The translations under genes and the position numbers were made by a program. Shown here piece by piece: positions 13,677-23,285 of a stretch of DNA of 64,000 bases (within the stretch, counting starts at the first letter, position 1; the number at the start of each line of letters is the position of its first letter). Where the stretch lies: positions 1 through 64,000 of the IMG/VR virus record IMGVR_UViG_3300028569_002801; one strand, given 5' to 3'. The notes below the pieces were generated by a model. That model was not told where the DNA came from and did not search any database. It worked only from the letters and a program-made list of their open reading frames with translations. The DNA is from a virus.

Positions 13677-13956
13677 TTATATAATTTAGTATTTCTTCCT
13701 CCGTTTTACCTTGATTAAACATTCTATAAACTTCTCTTGAGAACTCGTCGGTTGTAAATACCGCATCAGCATCAAGATATTTCATTATCCAATCAATGTT
13801 TTGAATAATATGTTTTTTACTTAGAAACCTCTTGAGAATCCCATTTTTTTGATTTTTAATTTCCAACATCATTTTTCTGATTTGTTTACCTAAATCCATA
13901 TCATTTGGATTTTCTTTTACTAATTGTTCTAAAACTGTTAATTTAATATCTTCCAT
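13663..13956 (-). CDS. Hypothetical protein, 97 aa
   Basis: Predicted all-helical, soluble. No family recognised. Its 3' end overlaps the DUF3310 gene by 14 nt. Confidence 0.7.
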   Translation of the reverse strand: MEDIKLTVLEQLVKENPNDMDLGKQIRKMMLEIKNQKNGILKRFLSKKHIIQNIDWIMKYLDADAVFTTDEFSREVYRMFNQGKTEEEILNYINENK

Positions 13957-13981
13957 AATTTTTTATTAAAAAAGTAATAAA

Positions 13982-14734
13982 TTAAATCTTACCTGTCAAA
14001 TTCTTATGTCTAATAATTTTTGACTGAATCATATAATTCATAATTTTTCTTTTAACCATTGGTAGTAGGGTTTCTCTTAGTGGATAATTATTATTGTGGT
14101 TTACTGTAAACACAATTAATTTTCCGTGTACGTCTTCATCTTGTAAGTTTTTAATTAGTGGGGTTTTAATAGATTTTAATTTTTCATTAAACTCCCCATT
14201 TGGGCATTCACATATCTTTTTAATCTGACATTTTGTTTCTACACTATCCTTTTTAATTTGTTTAATAATAAACTCATATAGATATGTTTTTTCTTTATAG
14301 TCTAAAAAGAAAAGTCCTTGTTTTGGTTCTATATTTTTTGGGTTTTGTACTACTTCTATAGAAACAGTGTAATTAACAATATCCCATATTGCTTTTGCGT
14401 GATTAAAGTAGTCTCGTAAGTTTTCAGTTGAGTATCTACATACGTGGTAAACCTCAAGAATCTCATCTTTTGTTAGGATGGGACAGTCTACCGCCACTAA
14501 ATCAGATATTAGTATTTCGTCGTCAGGAGACTTCAATGTTCGATTCGTTGTCAGATATTGTCCCTTTTCAATTAATAAATTGATACTTGCAAGATGTAAG
14601 GATATCTCTTGGAATTGCGGGTATAATTTTAAATTGTTTAGATTTTTATCTAATTTTTGTAGATAATCTAAAAGTACGTATTGCTTATGTTCTAAATCAA
14701 TAGGTTCTTGGAATAACCAATCTGTTTTCATCAA
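13982..14734 (-). CDS. Hypothetical protein, 250 aa
   Basis: Starts MMKTDWLFQEPIDLEHKQY (either Met possible). An alpha/beta protein without membrane segments. A late CECPNGEF could contribute one Cys pair. No family assigned. It heads the operon running to 12604. Confidence 0.75.
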   Translation of the reverse strand: MMKTDWLFQEPIDLEHKQYVLLDYLQKLDKNLNNLKLYPQFQEISLHLASINLLIEKGQYLTTNRTLKSPDDEILISDLVAVDCPILTKDEILEVYHVCRYSTENLRDYFNHAKAIWDIVNYTVSIEVVQNPKNIEPKQGLFFLDYKEKTYLYEFIIKQIKKDSVETKCQIKKICECPNGEFNEKLKSIKTPLIKNLQDEDVHGKLIVFTVNHNNNYPLRETLLPMVKRKIMNYMIQSKIIRHKNLTGKI

Positions 14735-14780
14735 TTTTTTTAAAATAAATGTAAGTGAATTTGTAATAAGTGTAAATAAA

Positions 14781-15989
14781 TTAATTATGTCTCATTACGT
14801 GATACCACTTACCATTTACCATATATTCATCGTCATTTCCATCGTATCCGTTTAAAATATTACCGTAACCATCATTACTTATAATGTCTTCACAAACACC
14901 ATCAATATCAACAAATTCTAAAAGATATTTATCATCAAATCCGTTATCCTTTAAATAACCTGGGAAATCATTAGAATAATCATCGACAAGTGATTGTATT
15001 CTATCTTCAATTTCATCCTCACTATAATCACCTTCAGGGTTTTCTTTTATTTCTTCAACAATATCTTCAATATTTGATATTTCGTCTTCAATTTCTTCAG
15101 TTTCTTCGTCTGTTAATTCTTCGTTTTCTAATCTATAATTTAACCTTTCTAATTTTTGTTCATATATTTCAACATATTTTTCTTGTTGTGATGAAAGTTC
15201 TTTTGTTATATCCCAATTTTCAGGATCACTTATTACATAATCTTCGTAATAATCATATAACCAAGACTCAACTTGTTTAGTATCTAAATTATTTTCCCAA
15301 ACCAAAGGTTGGAACGATTCATAACCCGAATGATCTATTTGTTGTTTTAATGCTTCAGTTGCTGCGGAGTGAATTTTGTCATCAGGTATCACGATCCATT
15401 CACTTTCAAACATATCATCTCCTAACCATTCAAACATTGATGTATTTCCATAGGATTTGTACTTAGTTTTCCAAATAAAATATTTATCTTCTTCTACTTC
15501 TTCCCCTTCGTCATTTTCATATTTACTTACATTACCATTTTCATTTAAATGCATAAAGAGTGCTTCAGTTTCATTTGATTCTTCATCATTATGATTAACG
15601 TCCCATTCACCTTCTTGTCTGTACCCATCAAGAGTGGCTAACTTTTGATTTAAAATTCTCTTTTTTTCTATACTGTGCATTGTACTGTACCAATAACTAA
15701 ATCTACCCTTAACTTTATTTTTATCAAAATAAGATATATTTGTACTATCAATACTTAAACTACCATCAACATAATCAATACTATCAATATTTGATATGTC
15801 TTTATGTCCATTTAAGTCTAAGTCACCAGTAATTCTAATTTTTTTACCGTTATAATCAGGTAGTCTTTTTATTATTGCTCCGTTACCATTAACATATGTT
15901 AAAATATCCACATAATATTCAGGTGAAACATCAGCCCATTCCTCATCCTGTTCGTTTAAAACCCTTCTAATTATATTTTTTAAATTCAT
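14781..15989 (-). CDS. Acidic virion-type protein with leader, 402 aa
   Basis: Leader MNLKNIIRRVLNE (LNE at 11-13). Then a short region resembling repeated beta-strand or LRR-like segments (ITGDLDLNGHKDISNI, DGSLSIDST), followed by a long very acidic stretch with a Glu-rich coiled coil (about residues 265-320). Extreme acidity suggests a DNA mimic or a scaffold-like packaged protein, but this is inference. A TATTTAT motif lies at 15995-16001. Confidence 0.65.
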   Translation of the reverse strand: MNLKNIIRRVLNEQDEEWADVSPEYYVDILTYVNGNGAIIKRLPDYNGKKIRITGDLDLNGHKDISNIDSIDYVDGSLSIDSTNISYFDKNKVKGRFSYWYSTMHSIEKKRILNQKLATLDGYRQEGEWDVNHNDEESNETEALFMHLNENGNVSKYENDEGEEVEEDKYFIWKTKYKSYGNTSMFEWLGDDMFESEWIVIPDDKIHSAATEALKQQIDHSGYESFQPLVWENNLDTKQVESWLYDYYEDYVISDPENWDITKELSSQQEKYVEIYEQKLERLNYRLENEELTDEETEEIEDEISNIEDIVEEIKENPEGDYSEDEIEDRIQSLVDDYSNDFPGYLKDNGFDDKYLLEFVDIDGVCEDIISNDGYGNILNGYDGNDDEYMVNGKWYHVMRHN

Positions 15990-16078
15990 ATATTATAAAT
16001 ACTTTCTATTTACAAATGATTCTTTTACTGTTATCAAATATTTATATAAAACATAAACTAATTAAAAAACATTAAGCC

Positions 16079-16231
16079 ATGGGATGCGGATGTAAAAACA
16101 AAAACAACGGTCAACAAGCACAACCAGAAACGACTAACGGAGTTGTAGTTAACACACAACAACAACAAAACAATGAGTCTGTTAAGAGTGCAGTTACAAA
16201 AATTGTTGAAAAATATTACAATAAAAAATAA
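16079..16231 (+). CDS. Small Cys/Gln-rich protein, 50 aa
   Basis: Starts MGCGCKNKNNGQQ, has a poly-Gln stretch, and ends in a basic helix. A TATTTAT motif lies at 16039-16045, 33 nt upstream. The GCGCK start is reminiscent of small metal- or lipid-attached peptides, but nothing is established. Followed 64 nt later by a plus-strand gene. Confidence 0.6.
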   Translation: MGCGCKNKNNGQQAQPETTNGVVVNTQQQQNNESVKSAVTKIVEKYYNKK

Positions 16232-16295
16232 TTACTGTTTAAGGTATTGTTTTTTTTATTTAAGATTGTTTAAAATAAACAATTAAATAAAAACT

Positions 16296-17183
16296 ATGAT
16301 CACAGTAAACGTTTACAACTTCTTAGATGGTGTTAACCTTTGCAATATTTTCGCAAATTTAATAGTCTTAAATATAAAAGAATTAGTTCCTGACGCAAAA
16401 ACTGAAATTACAGTTATAAACGTCAGGAATTTTTTTATTATAAAAGGACAAACTACTTGTGAAACACTTATTAATATTGCAGAACTATTCCAAAATTACT
16501 TAAACCTGTATGATGAAGAATTATCAAAAAAAATAAGAGTATTTGATATGGTATTATACGGTAAACAATTTGACGATTTGCCGTTAAATATTTCACATAA
16601 AGAAGTTAAATCTGAATCTGAAAAAATTATTAATCTACAAAAGTTTATTAACGGATTTGCAAAAAATAAAATCTACTTTAACATCAAAGTAGATGAACAA
16701 TCTAAACTACTATTTTTTGATTGTACCGATAACCAATACAACGAGATAAAGTTAATTCTTGACAAACACTTTGATGGTTACGAATACATTAAACACGACT
16801 TTTCAAATGAGATTTATGTTTCAGAAAAATTGTATGGGTTATCGATGCATAATGAAAAACCATATTTATTTTTATTAAAGTTCATAACAGATCATTTATT
16901 TAAATTAGGAATAAGTAAAGAAATTGATTTATCAATTAATACTAATTTAAATACGTTGGATTTGAATAACGAGACAATTAATCTTAAAATTAAAAATCTT
17001 AATCACATTGTTAATAAAGATTGGTTAGAATCTTTAGTCATGGATGTATTTCCTTTTGACTTACCAACATTAAAAGATAAATTTAAAGATTGTGAGAATT
17101 TAATTAATCTTATTGTTGAATGTAATTTAGAAGATTATTCATTATCCGATTTATCGGTAAGACATGAAATGATTTTAATCTAA
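16296..17183 (+). CDS. Hypothetical protein, 295 aa
   Basis: Plus-strand gene. The N-terminal beta-alpha-beta pattern (VNVYNFLDGVNLCNIFANLI, then ITVINVRNFFIIKGQTTC) is faintly like the N-terminal domain of S-adenosylmethionine synthetases, but the ATP- and methionine-binding motifs are not seen, so I do not call it that. Overlaps the convergent glutaredoxin gene by 9 nt. Confidence 0.7.
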   Translation: MITVNVYNFLDGVNLCNIFANLIVLNIKELVPDAKTEITVINVRNFFIIKGQTTCETLINIAELFQNYLNLYDEELSKKIRVFDMVLYGKQFDDLPLNISHKEVKSESEKIINLQKFINGFAKNKIYFNIKVDEQSKLLFFDCTDNQYNEIKLILDKHFDGYEYIKHDFSNEIYVSEKLYGLSMHNEKPYLFLLKFITDHLFKLGISKEIDLSINTNLNTLDLNNETINLKIKNLNHIVNKDWLESLVMDVFPFDLPTLKDKFKDCENLINLIVECNLEDYSLSDLSVRHEMILI

Positions 17184-17462
17184 AAGATATTCTTTAACCA
17201 TTTTAACGCCCTCGTAGATGTCTTGATAGTCTCTATCGGGGGCTAATAATTTAACATTACTTGTTTCATCATTTTCCCCTATGGTTAATAACATAAGTGC
17301 AGGAACATACTCGTTATTAGTGATTTTAGTAAATTCATCATACTCCTCCTCAAATTCGTCAATATCTCTTTCAATGAATAGAATATTATTTTTTGTTAAT
17401 TCTTCTTTAATATGTGTACAATGTGGACATCCATTCATTGTATAGACAACAGTAACTTTCAT
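17175..17462 (-). CDS. Glutaredoxin-like protein, 95 aa
   Basis: Thioredoxin fold with a CPHC redox motif at residues 12-15 after the first beta strand (VTVVYTMNG) and a cis-Pro region (EYVPALMLL). Phage glutaredoxins reduce ribonucleotide reductase or other thiols. Two residues between its start and the stop of the next upstream gene indicate one operon with 17465-19476. Confidence 0.85.
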   Translation of the reverse strand: MKVTVVYTMNGCPHCTHIKEELTKNNILFIERDIDEFEEEYDEFTKITNNEYVPALMLLTIGENDETSNVKLLAPDRDYQDIYEGVKMVKEYLLD

Positions 17463-17464
17463 AA

Positions 17465-17803
17465 TTAATTAATTGTATAAAATTTTTTCAAACCATTTAT
17501 AAGTAGTGTGAATGTTTGATCTTCAACACCATCATTTAATATATATAGTTTATATACATTTTCATCTTTATTTCTGTCATAATAAACTATTAACTTACCG
17601 TATTCTATCACCCCCTCAATATCAATAGTAAAATCAGATAATAATATTTTATTATACCACAATCTTTTATTTTTTACCATTAACGTTTTTAACCCATCAT
17701 ATGTTATATTTCTAAGTCTAGTTATGGAAGGGTAATTTTCATATTTTTTTAAAAATATATTAATAACGTGTTCAGGTATAGTATTTTCTTTTTTTTCTTC
17801 CAT
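17465..17803 (-). CDS. Hypothetical protein, 112 aa
   Basis: Alpha/beta protein without recognised motif. Spaced 2 nt from both neighbouring genes, so tightly co-translated between the PcfJ-like protein and glutaredoxin. Confidence 0.7.
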   Translation of the reverse strand: MEEKKENTIPEHVINIFLKKYENYPSITRLRNITYDGLKTLMVKNKRLWYNKILLSDFTIDIEGVIEYGKLIVYYDRNKDENVYKLYILNDGVEDQTFTLLINGLKKFYTIN

Positions 17804-17805
17804 TT

Positions 17806-19476
17806 TTAAGGTAAATCTTCAAATAAATAATAATTAGGTTCATTTTCTAGTAAAGAGTTATCATCACTCCACACAGGATACATATTTCTAATTTTATCTT
17901 CATCTTTAAACTCTGCAAAAGATTTAATGGTTTTACCGTTTGGAAATCTTTTTGACATTTCGGGTAATTTAATCATACCTTTAGTATAAAGATAGTTTGC
18001 AAACCCTTCCAACTCGTGAATCGGTGACAACCATTCTTCTGATAACCCTTTATTATATTTACCTAATTTCTGAACCACTTTAAGTCCGTCAACCCCATAT
18101 CTGAACTCAATACTCGCTCTCTTATCTCCTGTTACACTACCGTTTCTTAAAGAAACAATAAAACAGTAAGGCACCTCACTATATGTTCTTACACAGTTAC
18201 TTTGTACCATAGATTCACCTTCATATTGTTCTGTAGTTTTTAATAATACAGGATAATACGTTTCACCATTATGGTTAATTGGTTTTTCAATCAAATACGA
18301 ATCCTCTCCATAAAATCTTGTAACAACCCCTGAACGATATGATTGAACAAGTGTCGACCACTCTGAGTGTTCTTTTACATAATCATCATAGTTTGTTGCT
18401 GTAATTTTAACAAATTCTCCATACTTTTTTAAAGACTCTTTATATTGAAGATGATCATTTAAAGAATTTAATAAGGTTTCTGATGTTGTTGTATTTAATA
18501 TTTTAGAAATATTTTTAATTTCTTTTTTATTAATATTTAAAATATCCACACCGTTATACCCATAATGTTCAACCCCAAGTTTACTTTCAGTCAAAAATGA
18601 TTCATTATTAATCGTATTAAATAAGTCTTGGTCAAATAACCTATAAAAAGTGATAATACCATTTAAATCAATATTATTATATCTATTCAATAGTTCTCTG
18701 ATTTTAGTCCCTTTAAACTCATTTTTATTCATAAACCAAGTAACTAAATTATTTCCATGATCTCTAATTTCTTTTTTAGGGGTGTAAAATGTCTTGAACT
18801 TTGAAAAAGCGTCAGGGTATTTAATACCTGAAAATTTAAGGTACAGTTGGTAAAACTTATCGTTGTTGTCTAATTCAGTGTCAAATTTAGTTCCCGTTCT
18901 TTCTGCAACTAGATTTAGAAACGTAGTAATTACCTCATCTGTAAGTCTTATATTATCACCTTCTTTAGATGTCATATAAAAATACATCATGTTGTTATAT
19001 ATCGATAAATTACGTAAATCCGTTTTATGTATAGACATTTTAGAACTAATTTTAACTTTCTTTTTAAGTTTAAGTTCACCGGAATAAAAAGTTTTTCTTT
19101 TAATATTAAATGTCAGGTAATTAATTTCCTTTCTAGTTCTAAAAAACTTTTTTGATACGTCTCTATAATTATTGTATGAATAAAACTTTAACGCTATTTT
19201 ATTTTCATTCTCTTCAATCACCAAAGTCTTTCTTTTCATATGTACTTCAGCAAATGGGTTTCCGTAGTTTTCTAAAAAAACAGTTTCATCGTGTGATTTA
19301 AGTTTTAATTTAAATACCCCTTGAGGTCTATAACTTACTTCTGTATTTTGAAAATCTAAAATATTAAAAATGTCATGCGTTTCGCTTTTTTTATTTTTAA
19401 TTTCATTAAAATTTTCAAAAATTTCAGTTGTATATATAACGTCTTGTACTTTAAACAAGTTTGTCATTTCAGACAT
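17806..19476 (-). CDS. PcfJ-like domain protein, 556 aa
   Basis: The C-terminal third has a pattern close to PcfJ-like proteins: EGESMVQSNCVRTYSEVPY, then KRASIEFR and VVQKLGKYNK. In PcfJ proteins the comparable segment carries conserved Cys/Val-Arg and Gln-x2-Gly-x2-Asn positions. The family occurs on plasmids and phages with unknown function. The N-terminal 350 residues are unassigned. First gene of the operon ending with glutaredoxin. Confidence 0.6.
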   Translation of the reverse strand: MSEMTNLFKVQDVIYTTEIFENFNEIKNKKSETHDIFNILDFQNTEVSYRPQGVFKLKLKSHDETVFLENYGNPFAEVHMKRKTLVIEENENKIALKFYSYNNYRDVSKKFFRTRKEINYLTFNIKRKTFYSGELKLKKKVKISSKMSIHKTDLRNLSIYNNMMYFYMTSKEGDNIRLTDEVITTFLNLVAERTGTKFDTELDNNDKFYQLYLKFSGIKYPDAFSKFKTFYTPKKEIRDHGNNLVTWFMNKNEFKGTKIRELLNRYNNIDLNGIITFYRLFDQDLFNTINNESFLTESKLGVEHYGYNGVDILNINKKEIKNISKILNTTTSETLLNSLNDHLQYKESLKKYGEFVKITATNYDDYVKEHSEWSTLVQSYRSGVVTRFYGEDSYLIEKPINHNGETYYPVLLKTTEQYEGESMVQSNCVRTYSEVPYCFIVSLRNGSVTGDKRASIEFRYGVDGLKVVQKLGKYNKGLSEEWLSPIHELEGFANYLYTKGMIKLPEMSKRFPNGKTIKSFAEFKDEDKIRNMYPVWSDDNSLLENEPNYYLFEDLP

Positions 19477-19497
19477 AAAAATAATATTATAAGGTTA

Positions 19498-19788
19498 CTA
19501 ATTCAAATAAATAAATCCCATATGATGTTCCATAAATGGGATTAGTCTTTTTTCTACGGTTTCTTTTGTACCACCATTTAAATCCACAATTAAAATTAAG
19601 ATTTGTTTTCTTGTTGGTTCAAGTGGTGAGTCTTCTTTTTTGGTATTTTCCTCAACAATGGATCTAACACCGTCAAAGAATTTTTCAGGGTTAACGTCTC
19701 CTATTAACATTTTTAATTGCTGGGGGTTCTTATCAAAGAACCCCTTAAATTGTGTCATATAAATATCAATGTCAACACTCATTATCAA
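19498..19788 (-). CDS. Hypothetical protein, 96 aa
   Basis: Met at 19788 or MSVDIDI two codons later. Helical N-terminus (QFKGFFDKNPQQLKMLIGDV). No family recognised. Confidence 0.65.
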   Translation of the reverse strand: MIMSVDIDIYMTQFKGFFDKNPQQLKMLIGDVNPEKFFDGVRSIVEENTKKEDSPLEPTRKQILILIVDLNGGTKETVEKRLIPFMEHHMGFIYLN

Positions 19789-19839
19789 TACATTTAAAGT
19801 TTATCAAAAATACGTATTATTCTTGACGTACACAACTCT

Positions 19840-21207
19840 TTAAGCAAATAAATGGAAATTATCGTCCTGATCTATTTTTTGTTTTAATGAATCAGGGATA
19901 ACACTACTCGCATTACTATTTTTCAAGTTGATTACAGTCAATCTAGGAAGGTTTGCAAGACAACTTGGTAACATTTGTAGTCCTGGGTTATCAGGTAATG
20001 AAAGGAATTGTAATTTGTCAAGATTACAAATCGATTCAGGGAATTTACTAACACACCCAACTAAATGTAATGCTGTTAAATTTTTAAATTTACCAATACT
20101 TTCAGGAATGTTTAATGATATATCAGCGCCACCTTTTTTAACAAACTCAAGTCTTTCAATGTTTTCAGGTAAAGTTTCAAAAAACTCCTCAAAACCATAT
20201 AGTGCAATGAATTTAGATGCCGAATCGCTAGGGTAGTTAACGGATACTTTAGTTCCTCCTTTAGATGCCAATCCTGACATAAACTCAGGTTTAAAGTATT
20301 CTTTAAGTCCTGGCTCTTGCTGATTCAAGAACTCTACCAAATCAATATTTCTATCGTCAGGTGTCATAAACTGATTAGATGGGAAGTGGAATTGGATTCT
20401 GTATGCTGGAAGTCCAGATTCTTCACCAATATCCATACTACCTGTAAATTTACGTGGTGAATTAGGAATAACAACATATAAAGGTCCGTCTTTGATGTAT
20501 CTATCAAACCAAGTTAAACCTGGAGAGGATGTACACCATCTTGTTTCACCTCTTTGTGGTTCTTTAAAGTTTCCACCATAGAAACAAGCCGCGTTTTTAC
20601 CTAATTGTCCTTGATCTGAAATACGAGCAACTGTCCACTCAGATCCACGATAAACGATATCAGCACCAGGGTGTTTGTATGTTGTGGACGCCTCAATCTT
20701 CTCGTCTTTAGTTGCTCTAGTTTTTTCTAATGAGAAATCTTTAACTTTATCATAAAGAGTTTCAGGTGTCAACTTATTAATATCTCTATATTCTTGTGGT
20801 AACCTTCCTTTAAATTTTTCATACTTGATTAAGTCACCTGTAACCTTATAAAGGTCTTCTAAAAATTGTGCTTGGTATTGTTTAATTAACTGTTTTGCTG
20901 CAGGACTATTCGGATCAGAAATCCCACTATCCGACTCAATCTTAGGTGTTGTAAAGTTTTTAAGTAACCATTGAACATATTTTCCAATTTTTACTTTCTC
21001 CATATCTTCTGGTTTTGCTGTTTCCGCAGTCATACCTTCAGGTACTCTTGAAGTGGGGTCAGCAGCAATGATTTCAAATAATGTAGGGAACGGCATTAAA
21101 GCCTTTCTTGTTTCCTTGTTTGGATTTACATATTTGTCAAATAAGATTTGGAATCTTGAACTTTCAATAATCAAATCTCTTAGGATGTTCGTAAATTTAA
21201 TCGCCAT
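19840..21207 (-). CDS. Leucine-rich-repeat virion-type protein with leader, 455 aa
   Basis: Leader MAIKFTNILRDLIIE (IIE at 13-15). Residues about 195-310 form a globular domain around GETRWCTSSPGLTWF and PLYVVIPNS. Residues about 340-440 are leucine-rich repeats (IPESIGKFKNLTALHLVG, FPESICNLDKLQFLSLPD, LPSCLANLPRLTVINLKN). LRRs mediate protein binding, so this may be a packaged effector that meets a host target. A TATTTAT motif lies at 21225-21231. Packaging is inferred from the leader. Confidence 0.75.
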   Translation of the reverse strand: MAIKFTNILRDLIIESSRFQILFDKYVNPNKETRKALMPFPTLFEIIAADPTSRVPEGMTAETAKPEDMEKVKIGKYVQWLLKNFTTPKIESDSGISDPNSPAAKQLIKQYQAQFLEDLYKVTGDLIKYEKFKGRLPQEYRDINKLTPETLYDKVKDFSLEKTRATKDEKIEASTTYKHPGADIVYRGSEWTVARISDQGQLGKNAACFYGGNFKEPQRGETRWCTSSPGLTWFDRYIKDGPLYVVIPNSPRKFTGSMDIGEESGLPAYRIQFHFPSNQFMTPDDRNIDLVEFLNQQEPGLKEYFKPEFMSGLASKGGTKVSVNYPSDSASKFIALYGFEEFFETLPENIERLEFVKKGGADISLNIPESIGKFKNLTALHLVGCVSKFPESICNLDKLQFLSLPDNPGLQMLPSCLANLPRLTVINLKNSNASSVIPDSLKQKIDQDDNFHLFA

Positions 21208-21255
21208 TTTAAATAGTTTTATTAATAAATATCACAAATATAAGAAAAATATTCT

Positions 21256-22095
21256 TTAATAGTTCATTATTAATAGTTCTTCCCCCATATTTTGTTTTGT
21301 TCCTTTTTTTGCTGCTGCGGCTTTTGCGAATTCTTTTTTAACCCAAGTATATTGTTCTTCAGGGAACCATTCGTGAAGAAGTTCAAAATCATAGTAAGAT
21401 AAACTAAATTTACCTTTAACTTCTTTTAATGTATTTGCAAGTCTTTCGTGATCTTGTCTATCAAAATCATGATTGGAGTAATAATTTTCTGTTTTCCAAT
21501 ACGGTGGATCTAAATAGATATATGTTGTTGGTGAGTCGTACTTTTTAATTACGTCAGCAAAATCCATATTTTCAACTTCAGTGATTTTTAAAAAGTACTC
21601 AACCCAATCAGGTTTCATTAACTTATCTCGGAATGTTAAGTATTTTGATTTGTACTTACCTTTTAAATCAATGAATGAACTTTTTTCAGGTTTAGAACCA
21701 CTAAACACTTGTGTTAAAACATATACGTATTTGGCGGCAACATCATAATTACCAGGTTCTACGCTGAAACCTTCACTAAAAATTTCAGCCTGAAACCTTA
21801 TAAACTGTTCTTTGTAGATTGGTGGTGTAGGTTCCTCACCAAATTTCTGACAATCAATATCATTAATCGCCTTCAACAATTCACTAGGATTTTGAACACA
21901 TTTAAATAGATTATAATTTAACGGATTAAAGTCGTTGTAAACAACTTTCTTTAGGTTTGGGTACTGTTTTAAATCCATATTAAAGAAACACCAAAACATC
22001 CCTCCAAATGTTTCCACATACGTTTCCATATCTTTATTGTAGAAAGGGACAATCCACTTTCCAATTTTACTTTTTCCTCCAATATAACTTAACAT
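21256..22095 (-). CDS. D12-class (Dam-like) adenine-N6 DNA methyltransferase, 279 aa
   Basis: SAM-binding YIGGKSKIGKWIVPF at the N-terminus, target-recognition region in the middle, and the catalytic DPPY (TYIYLDPPYWKTE, about residue 181). This is the alpha-class order of Dam and T4 Dam; recognition sequence unknown. A candidate host-type promoter (GTTG-N20-TATATTTG, 22100-22131) precedes the ATG. One of three orphan methyltransferases in the window. Confidence 0.9.
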   Translation of the reverse strand: MLSYIGGKSKIGKWIVPFYNKDMETYVETFGGMFWCFFNMDLKQYPNLKKVVYNDFNPLNYNLFKCVQNPSELLKAINDIDCQKFGEEPTPPIYKEQFIRFQAEIFSEGFSVEPGNYDVAAKYVYVLTQVFSGSKPEKSSFIDLKGKYKSKYLTFRDKLMKPDWVEYFLKITEVENMDFADVIKKYDSPTTYIYLDPPYWKTENYYSNHDFDRQDHERLANTLKEVKGKFSLSYYDFELLHEWFPEEQYTWVKKEFAKAAAAKKGTKQNMGEELLIMNY

Positions 22096-22099
22096 AATA

Positions 22100-22131
22100 C
22101 AAATATAGTTTTTTAAATATTTATTTTCAAC
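22100..22131 (-). promoter_or_regulatory. Candidate Bacteroidota-type promoter
   Basis: TATATTTG (22100-22107) on the minus strand matches TAnnTTTG; the -33 element GTTG, 20 nt upstream, is one base off. The ATG begins 5 nt downstream. Confidence 0.45.
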
Positions 22132-22154
22132 CCCTTTATAATTAAAATATAACT

Positions 22155-22313
22155 ATGGAAACTAAAAAAGCAACACAAGTTAAAGGATGTAAACAATGTA
22201 AAAAAGGTTTAAACTTAACGCAAAAATCATTAATTGTGGTATCTATCTACATGTTATTTGCCGCAATATACGGAACAGTAGAAATAATAAAAGATTTAAG
22301 TAACCTCTTTTAA
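22155..22313 (+). CDS. Small membrane protein, 52 aa
   Basis: Plus-strand frame with a Cys pair (GCKQCKKG) in a basic N-terminus, then one hydrophobic segment ([18 protein letters not shown]). A TATTTAT motif lies at 22118-22124. Converges on dnaJ and overlaps its 3' end by 18 nt. Topology suggests a single-span inner-membrane protein; role unknown. Confidence 0.6.
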   Translation: METKKATQVKGCKQCKKGLNLTQKSLIVVSIYMLFAAIYGTVEIIKDLSNLF

Positions 22314-23285
22314 TAACTCCATTAAACTTTCCTTTACGTCACTAGTTAAAGTATAGTCGTTAGTTATTGTCATTTTAACATAAAAATCACCACTACCTAC
22401 ACCATCTCTATACCCTTTTTTAACTAACCTTAAAGGTTTATCTGAATTTAAATTTTTTGGCATATTAATAATTAAATCCCCATCAGGATGAGGTAAACGT
22501 ATTTGTTTTTCCGTTAATATATCAATGACGTTTAATTTTAAAGAATATACTAAATCCTTACCTATCTTTTCAAAATTATCATGTTTTATTAAATCAACTT
22601 TAATAATTAAATCCCCTCTAACTCCAGTAGTCTTTCCATAATCCCCCTTAGTCGCGATTCTTAAAAAATCCCCGTTATCTACGTTCTTTGGTATGGAAAT
22701 AGCGATTTTTTCTTTTTCTTTTACCATTCCATTACCGTTACATGTGTCACATTTTTTAGTGATTACACTACCTTGTCCTCCACAACCGTTACAAGTGACA
22801 TTAAATATTTGTTGGAACATTCCTGTACCCATTCTTTGCATCACATATCCTTGTCCTGCACACGTACTACAAACCGATCTATTACCCCCATTACCGTCAC
22901 ATGGTTTACAAACTTTTAAATAATCGTATGAAATTTCTTTTTCAATCCCAAAGTATGAATCTATAGGTGTCATTGATATAGAAATGACTTTATCAGGTGA
23001 TCTAGTGTTTTGTCGTCTACCGCCATTTACCATCTCCTCAAAAATACTTTGAGCATCAAAATTACCCCCCCTACCGGCAAATGGGTTATTTTTTCTTTGG
23101 TTATAATGCTGTCTTTTATTTTCATCTCCTAAAATGTCGTAGGCTTCAGCAATATCTTTAAACTTTTCTTCACCTTCAGGGTTTACATCTGGGTGATATT
23201 GTTTACTTAATTTTCTATATGATTTTTTTATTTCATCCTGAGACGCATTTTCTGCAACTCCTAATATTTCGTAATAATTTTTCAT
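22296..23285 (-). CDS. dnaJ: DnaJ (Hsp40) co-chaperone, 329 aa
   Basis: J-domain at 1-65 with YHPDVNP (HPD at about 32-34), Gly/Phe-rich linker, four CxxCxGxG zinc-finger repeats ([32 protein letters not shown], about residues 128-195), then the C-terminal client-binding domain. The domain order is that of a full type I DnaJ, only slightly shorter than bacterial ones. It likely recruits host DnaK to virion assembly or replication proteins. Its start codon overlaps that of the divergent gene at 23284. Confidence 0.95.
   Translation of the reverse strand: MKNYYEILGVAENASQDEIKKSYRKLSKQYHPDVNPEGEEKFKDIAEAYDILGDENKRQHYNQRKNNPFAGRGGNFDAQSIFEEMVNGGRRQNTRSPDKVISISMTPIDSYFGIEKEISYDYLKVCKPCDGNGGNRSVCSTCAGQGYVMQRMGTGMFQQIFNVTCNGCGGQGSVITKKCDTCNGNGMVKEKEKIAISIPKNVDNGDFLRIATKGDYGKTTGVRGDLIIKVDLIKHDNFEKIGKDLVYSLKLNVIDILTEKQIRLPHPDGDLIINMPKNLNSDKPLRLVKKGYRDGVGSGDFYVKMTITNDYTLTSDVKESLMELLKEVT

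Noticed and set aside
16296-17183. S-adenosylmethionine synthetase
   Set aside because: Only a vague N-terminal resemblance; nucleotide- and methionine-binding motifs are not visible.
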